Assembly (NCBI GenBank): GCA_027574665.1 | Contig: CM050650.1 | Span: 102,955,086-103,019,085, forward strand | Length of the DNA stretch: 64,000 bases | Source: Rhynochetos jubatus | Lineage: Eukaryota; Chordata; Aves; Eurypygiformes; Rhynochetidae | Reading direction: 5' to 3' | Part shown: one piece after another, positions 48,853 to 62,347 of the stretch | Position numbering within the stretch: position 1 is the first letter of the stretch | Layout: each line of letters begins with the position of its first letter | Notes under the pieces: generated by a model | Told to the model about the DNA's origin: nothing | Databases searched by the model: none | What the model saw: the letters and a program-made list of their open reading frames with translations, nothing else | Position numbers and translations under genes: made by a program

Positions 48853-49605
48853 AACTTTTAAATAGCTGTTTTCTTCCATGTTTTTATCACATGTAAGTTA
48901 CATGTATAAACATACATTCAAACACACATTTGCCATGTTTGTGCTTTATATATTACCAAAAGGGTAATGAAGGCAAGGGAGATAACTTGTTTTCATAGAA
49001 TAAGAAATTAAATGATAGCACAGATTTGACACAGAGGACCAAACTTTTGAGTATATAATAAAAATCCAAAAGATTTATGAGAATAGTGAATAGAACTGGA
49101 CTCAAAGCTGCATGCAAATTCTTGCTCAGCCACAGGTGCCAGCGAAAACAAAGTATGAACTTAACCCATCAACCATTTGTCAGTCTATGTTGCTGGATCC
49201 CCTCTCATCAGTCAGAGTAGCTATGGATTTTCCTATGTCCTGGTGGTCAAGAACTGCAAGGGGAGTCACTGAGGACATTCTAAAAATACTTCATTTATTG
49301 ACCATAGAAAAGGAAGCAGGAAAGGAACACTGCCTATTGGGCTATGAACCTTTCTATATATCCAATAGCCAGTTAAAGCTGACAGGTAGTTTTACAGCGT
49401 AGGACATATACGTAACATTCTGCTATATCAGTCTGGGATGTGATCTGCCACATTAGAGGAATTTCGTCTTAATATTTTTGAGTATGTCTGAAGTGTAAAC
49501 ATATTTGAGTAGGTTTTTCTTATCTCACATATGATTCACTCCCTTTTTACAAGTGTAACTCAACACTGGTGCTGTGTAACAATGCTCTCTGAAACAGACT
49601 AAGTA

Positions 49606-50643
49606 TTGGGTTTTTGTGGCAAGGTCCTGGTGACAGGGAGTAGAGCTCCAAAACAGAACCACCGCTGGTCAAGGCCAAGCCAGCTAGTGACAGTGGGATA
49701 ATATACTTGAGAAGGTGGAAAAACAAAACTGAGAAGAGAAATCGCAGCAGAGAGAGAGGGTGAGATGTGAGAGCAACTCTGCAGACACCAAGGTCAGTGG
49801 AAAAGGATGGGGAGGAGCTGCTCCAGGCACCGGAGCAGAGATTCCCTGGCAGCCCGTGGTGCAGTCCATGGTGAGGCTGGCTGTGCCCTGCAGTCATGGA
49901 GGGTCATGGTGGAGCACAGACCCACCTGCAGCCCAATATGGACCCCACACCGGAACAGGGAGATGCTCAAAAGAGGCTGTGATCCTGTGGGCAGCCCACC
50001 CTGAAGCAGGGTCCTGGCAGCACCTGTGGCCCCATGGAGAGAGAAGCCAAGGCTGGAGCAGGTTTGCTGGCAGGACTTGTGACCCCATGGGGGACTCACA
50101 CCAGAGCAGGCTGCTCCTGAAGGAAGGCACCCTGTGGGAGGGACCCACACTGGCGCAGTTTGTGAAGAACTGCAGCCCATGGAACAGACTCGTGTTGGAG
50201 AGGTTCATGGAGGATTGTCTCCTGTGGGGTGGACCCCACGTGGCAGCAGGGGCAGAGTGTGAGGAGTCCTTCCCTGAGGAACAACAAGTGGCAGAACTGA
50301 CCACAGCCTCCATTCTCTGTCTCCTCTGCTGCTTGTGGGGAGAAGAGGTAGAGAAAAACAAGACTGAAGTTGAATCTGGGAAGAAAGGAGGGGTGTAGGG
50401 AAGGTGTTTTAAGATTTGAGTTTAGTTGTCTTCTACGTGTGATTCGAACTGTCAATAAATTAAATTAACTTTACCCAAGTAGAGTCTGTTTTGCCCATGA
50501 CAGTTAACTGGTGAGTGATCTCTCCCTGCCACTGTCTTGATCCAGGAGCCTTTAGTTACATTTTCTCTCCCCTGCCCAGCTGAGGAGGGCATTGATAGAG
50601 TAACTTGTGAGCACTTGCCTCCAGCCAAGGCCAATCCACCACA
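49606..50643 (+). mobile_element. LTR of avian ERV family B with internal minisatellite-like units
   Basis: About 1.04 kb starting near TGGGTTTTTGTGGCAAGG and ending AATCCACCACA. It contains the blocks 'aactctgcagacaccaaggtcagtg', 'gcaccggagcagagattccc', 'gtagggaaggtgttttaagatttg', AATAAA at 50454-50459, and 'gtctgttttgcccatgacagttaactggtgagtgatctc' after the signal. I recognise these as a long LTR family common in neoavian genomes. Inside lie degenerate repeats around GAGCAGG. No clear TSD was found and no internal retroviral sequence is adjacent, so it is a solo LTR or truncated. The long frames over the repeats on both strands (212 codons plus; up to 155 minus) are not genes. The left boundary is approximate. 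Confidence 0.82.
50003..50202 (+). repeat. Degenerate 45-52 bp tandem units inside the LTR
   Basis: Units built on 'cccatggg...acccacactggagcagg' recur with GAGCAGG-like landmarks at about 50003, 50055, 50103, 50151 and 50196, giving spacings of 52, 48, 48 and 45. Spacings that are mostly multiples of three keep reading frames open. Confidence 0.7.
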
Positions 50644-53579
50644 ACTGCTGCAGTTTTCTACTAGACTGTTGCAGGTTTTTGTAATAAACGGTTACATTTT
50701 TGGAAGTAAGTTTTGATACCTTTTGCATCCCTAGAGGAGAGGTGATGTAGTTCATCATCAGCAGAAGCACTAATTATATGCTTAAAGAACAACAACAAAA
50801 AAGGCCTGAAATGTTGTCAATTAACTAATATTACGCACAGCTTAAACATGGTTGCTGCTGCCTAAAACATGTATCTACAATGAAAAGGTGTGCACCTTTA
50901 CTGATGCATAGCCAGTTTTGGAAGACAAACTGTACTGAAAATCCAGTCAGGTAAAATGCATGCATCTGTTACACTCAAAACCTGGTTTACAAATAGGAAG
51001 CACACATCATGTATTAGTAAAGCCAAGAATTAATTGTTAAAATTATTGAAATCTTATGAGTATAATCATTAGTAGCCCAGATCTAATTGTTACAGAAAAA
51101 GAAGGAAAAAAAATTGAGTTATATTTGTTCTACACACACTTCTCAGTTGCTCCTCCTTCTGCTCTTTTGGAACCTAAGATTGGTGGTTTCATCTTGAGTG
51201 GAGTTTTACGGGATTTTTCTACCATGTGGAGTACTTTGCCACGAGAAGTATGATATCAATGGTTTCTTCTTCCTAAGCCTAGAATCCACTTGGGGACGGT
51301 TTCGTATGTTTTTAAAGCACTTTTACACCCTTTTCTTTCTTCATTAGGTTGCAGGTCCGTGCTATATCCAAACTCACCATTTATGGTGTCTGTGTATGTT
51401 AGATATGACTTCTTTGTTCTCTCCGTTACCACTAAAACATTTTTTTACCAGTTCCAAATCTCAGTTTCTTTTACTGACCATGGGCAAGTTTTTTATAACC
51501 ATGAGGCTTCTAGTGCCAAGGCTGTGTCTCATTTCTTCTCGACCCATGCCTGTACTTCCCTATTCTGCCTCTGGTGTCTCCACTTCTAAAGGCCTCTGAA
51601 GTTATACCAGGCCTGCATTTCTCTGCTTTATGTCATTATGCTAAAGTCATAAATACCTCATCCTACATTGAGAAAATGCTTATTACAGCTATCTATATAA
51701 AACTGTGGTTGTAATACACAGAGATGAACAAAAGCAAAATAAATCAGCCATAGGTTTCTTGTGTGTTGCCTCAAGGGAGTGGTGGTTCGTTATGACCTGA
51801 GTAAGAAAGACACTCAAATTTTGCAAAGTATCTCTTAAAATACTCTTTACTGGAGCTAACACCATAAAGAAAAAGGAGATAGTATAGATAAATTTACATC
51901 CCTTGAGATACTGGGAACTCTGAGTTGTGTGGTATCAAATGGGCTCCAACCAGGGCACCGCATGCTATTAAGGTCCTCTCCATGGAAATGTTGCCTCATT
52001 ATGATAATTTGAACTCTTACAGGGCTTTCTTAAAGGAAAGCAATACTATTAATTATTTTTACCATTCTATAAAAAGGATGTTCACATGACAATTTCTTGC
52101 TGTACTTCTGGATATGACAAGGACACACAGGTGGTGTATTAGCCGAGTGGGAGCTGCCCATACACTCCTCTGTTACAATTAGCTGTCTACGTACATCCTG
52201 TGGCCAGGGGAGATGTGCAACACAGCACAAACTTGAAAGCCATGCCATGCATGCATGGATAGCACAGCACACGCCTGCACCTACTCAGGTTAATTGTTAT
52301 GTGGATCACTACCTTCTCAGTATATGATGGTTTTCCTGTCAGGGTCACTACACCCAGTCTTTTAGAGAAATTGCTATTGCTGCTAAACCAAGTGAAACAA
52401 AGCTGCAGGCAAGTCAGGAAAAGTTGAGACAGACCAGTTGTCTCAGTTTTGAAACTCAGTACAAAGTTTATGGCCTGTTACTAACAATGGCAATGTTGGA
52501 TTATAAGCCTACATGCTTATAAATCAAACAATATAACAGGTTTTATTGATGTAATTAATTGTCTTATGATAGAACTTGGGCTTGCAGCTAAGACAGAGAC
52601 ATCATCATTTTTATCTTGTAAAAGCTGATTTCATGATCAAGTGGATTAACATTTACAAAAACTAAAGGAGCAACCCTCACCTACAGTTTGAAAAACGTTT
52701 TTAAGAAGAGACTGATTATTTGAATATATGTGTTTCTAAGCATTACTGAAATGAACAGAATTAGGCTGAGTATAGCACACTGAATCTGAAGAATTTGCAT
52801 GAAATATTTAACTGAATTCCCACTCCAAAAAAAAGCTGAAATTCTCAGGGCAAGTTCAGAGGAATAAGAACAGGGTGAAAAGGCAGGGAAGGAAAAAGAA
52901 GGTTTTTAAAGCTAAATTAACGCATATCCAAAGTTTATGCACATCACGTAGCAATAAATACTCTAAGAATAAAAAAGGTCAGCAGGGATGTACAAGAAAG
53001 TCTAAAAATAACTGAAGTGGGAAAATAGTCTATCAAAGATATAAAATATCCAGCAAGAACTTAGAATGAACCCTGAATGAGAACAGTAATATGGAAAATT
53101 ATAAAAGAAGAATCAAAGTGATGTGATGTTAGCACATCTAAAAAAAATACCACGACCATTTAGATTTAATATGAGGTGTGGTCATGGCAACTATGATACC
53201 AGCCCCTTCATTGCTGCAGCTCAGAAGGAAATAGATGTAGATTATTTCAAAAGTCTACCACAAAATTCATAGTGAATTAAAGCTACTTTGAGGACAACTT
53301 TATCTATGTACAAATATGAAAACATAAAATCATCAGGTTACTACTTCAACTCCTACATTTTTCCTGCCCCCTTCTCCCCTCCACAGGATTTTTAATTAAG
53401 ACTGAATGAAACTGTTCTTTTTTCAAAATATTTGACTTCAAGTTTGAGCATCAGGCAACAGAAAATTGCAAACAGATACTGTGAACAGAAATATGAAGTA
53501 GGGAATTCTTTCACACAACAGCTGAATCCTTTCTTATTTTAATTCAGTGACGGTTTAATGCAAAATAAAATGTTGGAAT
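50644..53579. other. Non-coding AT-rich DNA, no gene recognised
   Basis: No exon, RNA gene or clear mobile element was recognised. Confidence 0.6.
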
Positions 53580-54160
53580 GGCCACTGGGGGTCAGAACCA
53601 TGCTCAAAATTCAGATTGGGTTGTTCAGAATCTTCTCAAATTTCAGATATCACCAAGGGTAGTTTGGCAACTTTCCCAGGAAACCTCTTCCAGTGTTTAA
53701 TCACTTTTGTGGCGAAAAAGTTTTCCTTATAACTACCTGGAATCTACATTGCTGCAATGTCCATGACCTTTGTTCTTTCACAATGTTCAAGAAGAATCTG
53801 TCTGTCTCCTTTCCTACCATCTGTTAGGTAACTGAAGACAGCATTAGATCATCCCTTAGCCTTTTCTTCTACAAGCCAAAGAGTCATCTTCTTTGGCCTC
53901 TCATACACAGTCTTTAATCATCTTGGCATTCCTCTGATGGAGGACTTTCTTGTACAAGGAAATGAAAAACTGGACACAGTTCTCCACATGTGATCTCAGA
54001 AGAGCCAAGCACGTATGGATAATCACTTCCTTTGACCAAGTGGCTGCACTTGGCTAGTATGGCCCAGTATGCAGCTAGCCTTCACTGTTACATTGCTGAC
54101 TGCTGTTCAAGCTGCAGCCCTCTGTTCCTTCCTTTCTCTATTCTGTTGTTCTCCAAAACC
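53580..54160 (-). mobile_element. CR1 LINE 3' UTR/ORF2-end fragment
   Basis: Reverse-complement CR1 blocks: 'cccaggaaacctcttccagtgtttaatcac', 'gaaaaagttttccttata', 'catcccttagccttttcttctacaagccaaagag', 'cttggcattcctctgatggaggac', 'aactggacacagttctccacatgtgatctcagaagagcc'. Ancient and diverged. Ends are approximate. Confidence 0.82.
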
Positions 54161-57100
54161 CACAAAAACCTGGTTCAAGGCTCTACTTGCTAGATTAGCA
54201 AGACTCTTGGCAGATACTCTCTTGCTCTGCTTTGTTATCTGACTCCTGCCCCTTCCCAGCAGTCCTTGCTCCTCAAGGAGATAACTAAGGGATTAAAAGC
54301 ATGTTTATAACAGCTTTTCCATCTCTCAATTGAAATCCCTGATGCTGTATGACTTGTTTGCATCCTACTCCAATCCTTTAATCTGTTGGTTCAGCAACTC
54401 AGCTAGAACATACCTTCCCAAGGTATCTCTCAAACATAAGGGAGGAACACTCAGCACTTCCTAAAGTCTAAAACACGGATAGTTTTGTTCTCCTTCCTTT
54501 TAGGATCAAGGTCTCTGAGATGACTGAGGCAGGTGTTCCAGCCAGTGATGAGGACTAGGTCATGTATTGCATCACCATGCTCATTGCACTGAAAGCCTTG
54601 CATGCCAACTGCTGTGTTAAATGTTACGGCCCTGTTTGCATACCCTGTTTGCTAGCACTTCTGGTCACTGATGCTCTCTAGGTATTAGTTAAATCAGATT
54701 TCAATTGCCTTAGGGCAATTACTTCTGCTTTGATTTTTTTGTTTCCTGACTGCACTATGCTGACTGCATGAATCTTGAATATCCTGCACATTTCTTCTCC
54801 TCACCCTGTGCTCCCAACAACAAATCCATAAGCAGAAATGAAAGCAGGAACAGTTATCATGGTTTAAGAGGTGTCCGCTCTTTCTTTTTCTAGCTTTGGA
54901 AACCTGTGTTCCCCTTTGCTGATCACCTGCTTTTTTTGTGCACATAAATGCATCATTATACCACGTACATGATGACTTTAAATAAGGCAATTATGTGACT
55001 ATTTTTGCAACTGTTTAATAGCGTCATATACAGCTTTCTCAGCTGTGTAAGAACTATATTATCCTAAGTTAATTTGATTGATCCAAATTGCAGGACTGTA
55101 AATAAATCTCTTCATATGAAGTGTAAAAAATAGAAGAATAAGAATGAAAGATTTTTCATGCAAAGAGACTTTTCCACACTTGATGACATTTCATGTGCTG
55201 AAATAAATACCTAATCTACTGGTTGGTTTTGTTACTTTGTTGGGTTTTATTCACCTGTCTATCTGTCTCCAGTGATATCACTTCTCTTAAGCATAGCTTT
55301 AAAATTCCTTGAGACAGGGATGAGCTTTGAGCTCATTCTTTGCACAACAGAGGGCAATGGGTCTTGATGGATGACTGACGCTCTTATGAAACAATACAAC
55401 AAAACAGTTGGCAATAATTTACAGTTATTGAACTACCAAGACAGTGGCTACTCTGCATTTTACATCCAAAGGAAAGAATATCACTATGTCAGAATGAATT
55501 TTTTTTCTTGGTTTGTTCTCAGTTTTTTGGTATGTTCCTTTAAAGGAGTTACTCGCCGGTATCCAGGCAGAGAAGAGAAGCTTTTATTCCCAGACATATT
55601 GCTGTTGTAGTGTAACTGCTCTACCCAAAGGCAGAGATGCTTTGAGACTGCAAGGTGCAACGTAGAAGAAAAATGCAAGAAAGAGGTCAGCGAAGCTGAG
55701 ACCTTAGGAAGGTCCAGTGAGATGAAGGGAGCAAAGAGGCAGGGCCAGGACTTTGGGGTGACAGAAAGAAGTATTTCCTGGGGAGGGTACCAGAGATTGC
55801 TGAAGGTCACTGAAAGTACTAAAATTAGGACCTTGCTTGCAGGGATGCAATAGTCAAAACCACTTTTATTTTGTGTAAATGTGTCTCATTTATATTCTAC
55901 TTTACCTGCTCTTTTTTTTTTTTCCTGTGAAAAGTGTATTATTCTAATTTACATTTTAATAAAAGCTGCCTTTTTGTGTGTAAAACCTCTTGTGGTCTTC
56001 TACAGAGAGCACACCATGAGGAAAATGTTTAGGGAGATTCACTTCAAAGCTCAGATTAATTTATGATCCTGTTGTGGCACTATGATACTATCACAATAAA
56101 GCTACTTTAAATTTTTTGGGTGCCATTGAAAAAATATTTCTCTCAAAGTCTCGAACCAGGAGTGTACTTATCCCACCTCTGAACACAGATCAGGACTAAA
56201 GTGAACATTTCTCTGCTTAGACACTGTAGCAAAGCCTGCAATTTCTTCATGTTTCTTACCTTGCTTACAAAAAAGAGACGTTTGCAGTCCAGGCTGACTA
56301 AGCTGTTTTTCTCCTATACGTGTGTTTCATAGCTATTTTGAATGATCAAATCATGTAAGTTCAAGAAACACTGAGCTTTTAAGATTTATCTTATTATTCC
56401 TTGGAACAAAGATCTATGTTGATTTGAGAAGCTGCATTTCCATTTCTTAGTGATCTTGAATTCTCCAGGAAGACTGACTGAAAATAAGTGAAGTAAATTC
56501 CTTTAAAGCTTTTTTTGGTCTTTTTGGAAAACATGGTCTCCAGTTCCCAGTATGGCACAGAGATCTGCAGTATCTTTTTGTAAGCAAAGCATGCTTCCAG
56601 AGTAAGCAACCTTGGCCTCCCAGTTCCTCTTTCACACATTCCCATGACTTCTCCAGGGACGTTTCACTTTTTCACCGTCTTCTTCCCATTCCAAAACTAA
56701 AGGATACTCAGATCCAGTTCCATGGTAAGGTGAACATAGAAAACCTTTTTGTCTTTTTTAAACATTCATTGTTTTTCTCCCTCATGATCCTCACTGGAAG
56801 GTTATTGCAAATTCTGGCACCTTTTTAGTTCGTCATTGTTTCCCAACACTTCTCACACTTTGGAAGTCTTTGCTACATCTCATACTGGATGTGACAGCAG
56901 CATTTTTGTACTTTCTGCATGTATAAAAAATTACTTCTTAGAAAATGTTAGATAAGAGATACATATTTTTAAAAAATATGACTGACTGTTCTCTTATTAC
57001 ATCATCATAAACCCCCATTTTTTCATTGAAATCAATTTACACCAGTATGAATAAAGTAAAATTTCACCTCTAGAATCTCTACTGTTCACTGTATTTTCTA

Positions 57101-57635
57101 CTGCTTCAGCATAGTTGAATGTTAAGAGTATGAATGCTGAAAATAATGTAAATATATTGTTTTCTGGACAATCAGCTCCTTGGTTTTTTGTTCTCTGCTG
57201 GTGAATCCCTGTGTTCTGAAGCCATTTCTATTCCAGTTTGTCAGTTTTCTCTCGTTTTGATTCCTTCACTTCTCAGGAGGGTTTATTCTCTACCTTCTAG
57301 ACAGCCAGGCTTAAAGAATCAGTGACATAGTTATTTGTTGTTTTTATCTATCCCATGGTGCGTGCCATTCTCCCTGCAGCTCAGGCTTTTAAATTAATCC
57401 TTAACTTCTCTCCAGGTTTTTACATACTGCTGCAAGGCAAGGGGAGGAGGAAGCATACAGTCTGATGGCTGTAGCTGTCTGAGAATTATCTGTAGTCTAA
57501 CAGAAAAATTAGGAGATTGTCATCTTTTTTGTAAATGATGACTCAAGTTCTAGTCTCATGACAGTGTAAATCCAATTCTATTATTGGCCTAAACTGAGAT
57601 CAGAAATACTTTTCCAGTATTTCTTCTTAGTATGG
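54161..57635. other. Non-coding DNA, no gene recognised
   Basis: No exon, RNA gene or clear mobile element was recognised. Short frames on both strands lack domains. Confidence 0.6.
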
Positions 57636-58126
57636 TGTCATGGTTTAACCCTAGTCAGCAACTGAGCACTACCCAGCCCATTGCTCACTACCCCATCAGT
57701 GGGTGGAGGAGAAAATCAGGAGAGAATATAAATCAAATAAAATAAATTTAATAATAATAATATACAAAAAAATTATGCACAATGCAGTTGCTTATCACCT
57801 GTTGACCAATGCCCAGCCAGTCCCGCAGCAGCAGTCCCCTGGACAGCTTTCCTCTAGTTTATAGACTGAGCATGAAGTCATATTGTATAGAATATCCCTT
57901 TGGCCAGTTAGGATCAGCTGTCCTGACTGTGCCCCCTCCCAGCTTCTTGTACACCTCCAGCCTCCTCTGTTGGTAGAGCAAAAGAAGCTGAAAAGCCCTT
58001 GACTTAGTATAAACACTGCTTAGCAACAACTAAAACACATACACATTATTCTCACACTAAATCCAAAACACCGCACTATACTGGCTACCAGGAAGAAAAT
58101 TAATTCTATCCCAGCTGAAATCAGGA
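57636..58126 (-). mobile_element. Solo LTR, avian ERV family A, minus orientation
   Basis: Same family as 31408-32078 but inverted. On the plus strand it starts TGTCATGGTTTAACCC and ends CAGCTGAAATCAGGAC. Shared blocks on the minus strand include CAGCTGGGATAGAATTAATT, TTTTAGTTGTTGCTAAGCAG, AAGCTGGGAGGGGGCACA, CAGGACAGCTGATCC, AAAGGGATATT and CATGCTCAGTCTATAAAC (TATA region). GTATG at 57630-57634 and at 58126-58130 is a probable 5-bp TSD with small changes at the LTR tips. No internal sequence remains. Confidence 0.88.
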
Positions 58127-58130
58127 CGTA

Positions 58131-59594
58131 TGACTATTTTATAGTCACTTTGCATTTAAGACTAGCTTTAAGTATGCAACTGACAAAAAAATGTCTGTAT
58201 TCCAGAAGAGCAATAGGAGAAACCCTTTACTTAGGAAAGAAAACCCTCTCCATTCAATACATAGTTTGAAAAGATATTTTGTATGTCTAACCCTGGTCTG
58301 AATATTTCTTGCAAGAGAGATGTCTATGGTTGCCATGGAAGTGATGAAATGCACCCAAAGTTAAAAGATGGAGGAAGTGGCTGGATAAACTGTTGTTGCT
58401 ATTGATGGACCAGCATTGGTACAGAAACCTTATTAACACTAGAAAAGGTTAAACAGTTCTTTCAGCATAATGAGTAAGCAAAATTTCAGCATTCAAGCCC
58501 TGCATGTACCCCCTCTGAGTGGAAAATTAACCCATTCAGTGAAGAAATGCTCTCCAAGAGGAGAGAGTTTACATGGGGCAGAATGCCACCAGGTTAAGTG
58601 CCTAGGTCTTGAACCATTAGCTTCTTTCTTTCATTTTCAGACTCCATTTGTAAGACAGCATTCTCGTTACTAAGTGTAACATCATCTTAGAATGTCTCTT
58701 CTCCTCTCTTCTTAAAAAGGTGGGCACATTCCCTTGCTTTCATGTCGATGCACAAGCATATTCCCATTAACTTTTGTGAAGGAGATGCAAATGCTTCAGT
58801 AAGCAAGCAGCCCCCTTCCCCATCACAAATGGGGAAGAAATGATATTTTTTGTGTGCCTGAGATATGAACTCCAATGAAAAATCCCCTCCAGGCTCTCTT
58901 GGAGAAGCTAAAAAACTCAAGCCAGGATGAGAATACAAAACAAGCCTGAAAGCTGCCAATATTTAAATTAGCAGGATCCAGAGGTGGGTTTTATTGTTTT
59001 GTTTATTAATATGAGATAGGACAATCAGGGAGAAAAATGTCTTAGTAAAATCAGAACAAAAATAGCACTTTTAAGAGCTTGCTTATTTTTTTTCTCTCAG
59101 TGTTTTCTTCATTGAGTTTAATTAAACTCTCCATAGCCTGATGAGCAAACTTCCAATTAAGCTCTTGTAATAAAAAAGTAAACATATAAAATAACTGCCT
59201 TCATGGGTAAGCACATTTGAAATTTAGGTATTCTAGTAAATGTTAGTACTGTGAAAGAACTAGCTCCTGTTTTTTAAAGTTGTGGGTTTAAAACTAGTAT
59301 ATTCAGAATTAAACCACTATTCTAGTGAAAATTATAATAGAGGGTAATAAGATTATATTTTTCATTTTTATAGTATTTAAATTCTCACAGTATCATTATG
59401 CAACAGGTTGGTGATATCAGCAATATTTTCCAGATGCAGTAATTGAGATGAGTCGAAGGGTCAGTTAACTCACTCTCACAGAAAATTCTGTACAAGAAGT
59501 GTCAGAGAGGTGGGATAGGATGTAAAAGTCTTGGAAGAATGCAAAAAAAAATGAATTTGTTGTTTCCAACAAGGTCAGGAAACTATAGATTTAG
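58131..59594. other. Non-coding AT-rich DNA, no gene recognised
   Basis: No gene, RNA or mobile element was recognised. Confidence 0.6.
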
Positions 59595-59815
59595 CTATTT
59601 GATCCCATGGGGAACACCACTTGTGACTGGCTGCCAACTGTGTTTAACTCCATTCACCACAACTATTTGGGCCTGGCCATCCAAACAGTTTTTTTCCCAG
59701 TGAAGCATGTGCCCATCCAAGCCATGAGCACCCAGTTTCTTGAGGAGAATGCTGTGGGAAACAGTGTCAAAGTCTTTTCTGAAGTACAGGTAAACAACAT
59801 ACACAGACCTTCCCT
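59595..59815 (-). mobile_element. CR1 LINE ORF2 reverse-transcriptase fragment
   Basis: The minus frame encodes YFRKDFDTVSHSILLKKLGA followed by a block containing VVVNGVKHSWQPVTSGVPHG, the CR1 RT palm region around motifs A and B (DFxKAFDTVxHxxLLxKL ... SGVPQGS). It is a short, isolated, 5'- and 3'-truncated copy with substitutions (for example Lys-Asp where Lys-Ala is usual) and an early stop. Not functional. Confidence 0.92.
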
Positions 59816-62347
59816 TTCTGTTGGAGAAACAATAAGAGATTATTTAAAAGAAAGAAAAGAAGAAAACATTCTGGGATAATGTCAAAATTAGTATCTGATA
59901 CTGATGCCAGGAATCAGTACCTTGCAGAAGGAGAAATTTTGAGAAATCTCTTTCAGATGGTAGATAAACCTAAAAGCTCAATTGGCTTCATGAAGTGATT
60001 AGAAAAAGAATTTCAGACTTCGGTGTTTGTAGTGCATGTGTTGATATTTTAATAAAATGCAGCATGACTCCAGATAGTAGGTGAGTTAATGCACATACAT
60101 CTATAAAATCATCCTTCTGAACAAACTTAGTTTCCTTGGAAGATAGGAACTATTTCAGCAATTTCTATAGGTAGAGGAGATTTTCTCTGCAGTATTGTTT
60201 ACATTCACCATGTCCCATTCTGTTCAGGCCACCGGAATATTCCTATGTGAAGGACAGACAACCTTCCAAACCTCACATTCATGTAGAGGTCGTGTTGGCT
60301 GATCACAGGCATGGCCTTTGTTACCTTTTTGATTTTCTCTCTCTTTTGTTCTTTGTGTTGTATATTTTCATGAGATATTGAAATGCTATATAATTATATG
60401 ACTCGAAGTAATTCGACCTGAACAATGACCTGCCTTTCCCATTTCCGTTCACTTTCACCTCTGACCCTGAGCTCATACTTTCCAGACTGAGCTCTGTGAG
60501 GAAATTGCTGAATATAATGCTAAATATAGATACTAAAAAATAACTATGAAAGTTAAGTATTAAGTGTTACCAAATTTCAAATCATATACAATGAGAGAAA
60601 TTGACTAAAAATTTATGTTAGGCTTAAAATACCAAATACCTGAATATTTGCATTTTTAAAAATATTTGTATCCTGACAAATAATCCACAGATTTTCCCAA
60701 TTAAATGGAAATGTAAATGGCAGATTTATATGTCACTTTATCACTGCAAAAGACCAATTCTTTTATTATGATACTGTTGCTGCACATCGACTATGGAAGT
60801 ACAGTTTACTGAAAATTTTCTAACTAAAAGCTAACTAATAAAGCTAACGCCTTTTTTTTTTTTAGAAATTAGTCTCATGGTATCAAGAGCAAGGTGGTAA
60901 ATAAATATCAGTTCTGCTATATACAGTCCTGGTTTTATTACTGCTCTCAGTATGTGGCTGTGTGTCCTAGCATACAAAACTATTCACAAGTTTAAAAACA
61001 AACAAGCAGTCTACTTTATTCTGCCGATTTGTATGGAGTTCTGCAATCTCATTTATTCCTCGCATCTATAAATTCTTGTTGATATTTGCTATATTTCTGC
61101 TTCTTTATAATGCATATGCAGATCAAGTCTGGAAAGTTAAGTTTCAAGCAAACTGTACTGAAGTTAGTAGAGAGTCACCCATTACTTGAGTGGCTTTTCA
61201 ATAAGGATGCAGATTTTAAAAAAAAAATAGAAGCTACATTACTGGCTTGGAAAAGTCACTGAATATGCACTTCCTTTATGTGAATTTCTACTCAGTTAAC
61301 TGCTAATGGCAGATGATGTGGTTGTTCATTCATTTCAAATAAACTTTCTGTCTGAAACACCAGTAATTCAACACTATGCCAGAAAGAATGAATAACAGCA
61401 AAATAAAGTTTTGCATTTTGCACTAAGCTATCTTACCATTACTATTGGTCACAAAAATGATTGGATGATGCATCAGAATTTCCTCTCACACTATCTTACA
61501 AGTTAAATTTCAAAGAGATGAGGTCATTAAGTGACCTAGACTTCTTTTCCTTGGGCCTTTACAATGGAATTAGTTCTGGGCTTTGTAGTGTGTTCATATT
61601 AAGTGTTTTAGATTAGATCAGAGTACACCTTTGTAGTGAGTATTCCAGTCATCTCCATTTACTTTGCTTTCGTTCACATTGCAAACTGTCTTGGGACGCA
61701 TGAAATGGATTCTTTTAGGATGAAGCTAAACTTGAAATGTACTTCAGTAACAAGCTTAATGCTCTCCTGAAACAAATCATTATTCAACTAATGAGGGCCA
61801 TCCTAGAACTAATTCAAAGCAGAAAAACCATGGAAATATGGTGCCAAGCCCAGCAATTATTTTTTTCTGCACATCCATACCTATTGATTGGTGCTGTCTA
61901 TCATGTAGTTGTAGCCTCAGTGTTTCATGGTGGATGATAAATTATTCCTAGATGACACTTGGCTAAGAAACTGGTTGCCAGTAGGAATCTCCTTGCTTTA
62001 TTTTTATGCCATATATGTGACTCATCATTTTCTGAGAAATCCCATGCTAAATAGTCCCTATTGGGTCATAAATTTGTTTCCTCTGAAATTAAAAACAAAC
62101 AAACAAACAAACAAACCAAATTAAAATGAATTAAAAAAAAAAAATCAGGATACTTTGGACCAACTAGAGTTCAGGAGTTCTTTGGCACTCTATTTTCCAC
62201 ATTTTTTCCAAACAGCAATAAAAGGTTATTTATAGGAAAGTTGATTAAAAAGGCCTTATGAATTTACAATGTACCACTACATGACATTAATGAATTATGT
62301 GATTTGTACTTTACATCTTGGAGTTCTGTGCTGTCTCAGGGTTCTCC
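59816..62347. other. Non-coding AT-rich DNA, no gene recognised
   Basis: Very AT-rich, with no exon, RNA gene or mobile element recognised. An AAAC repeat lies near the end. Confidence 0.6.
62091..62117. repeat. (AAAC)n microsatellite
   Basis: Five to six units of AAAC at 62094-62115, flanked by A-rich sequence. Confidence 0.85.

Larger units (their letters stand above)
40257..49605. other. Non-coding AT-rich DNA with simple repeats, no gene recognised
   Basis: No exon, RNA gene or confident transposon was recognised. It contains a G/T-rich stretch (about 45057-45111), a pyrimidine tract (45711-45774) and an (AT)n/(CATA)n microsatellite (48772-48852). A 136-codon minus frame at 45654-46064 reads through the pyrimidine tract and is not gene-like. 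Confidence 0.6.

Noticed and set aside
49760-50398. 212-codon plus-strand open frame
   Set aside because: It lies inside an LTR over degenerate tandem units, and opposite-strand frames are also open. There is no domain, and repeat spacing in multiples of three explains the openness.
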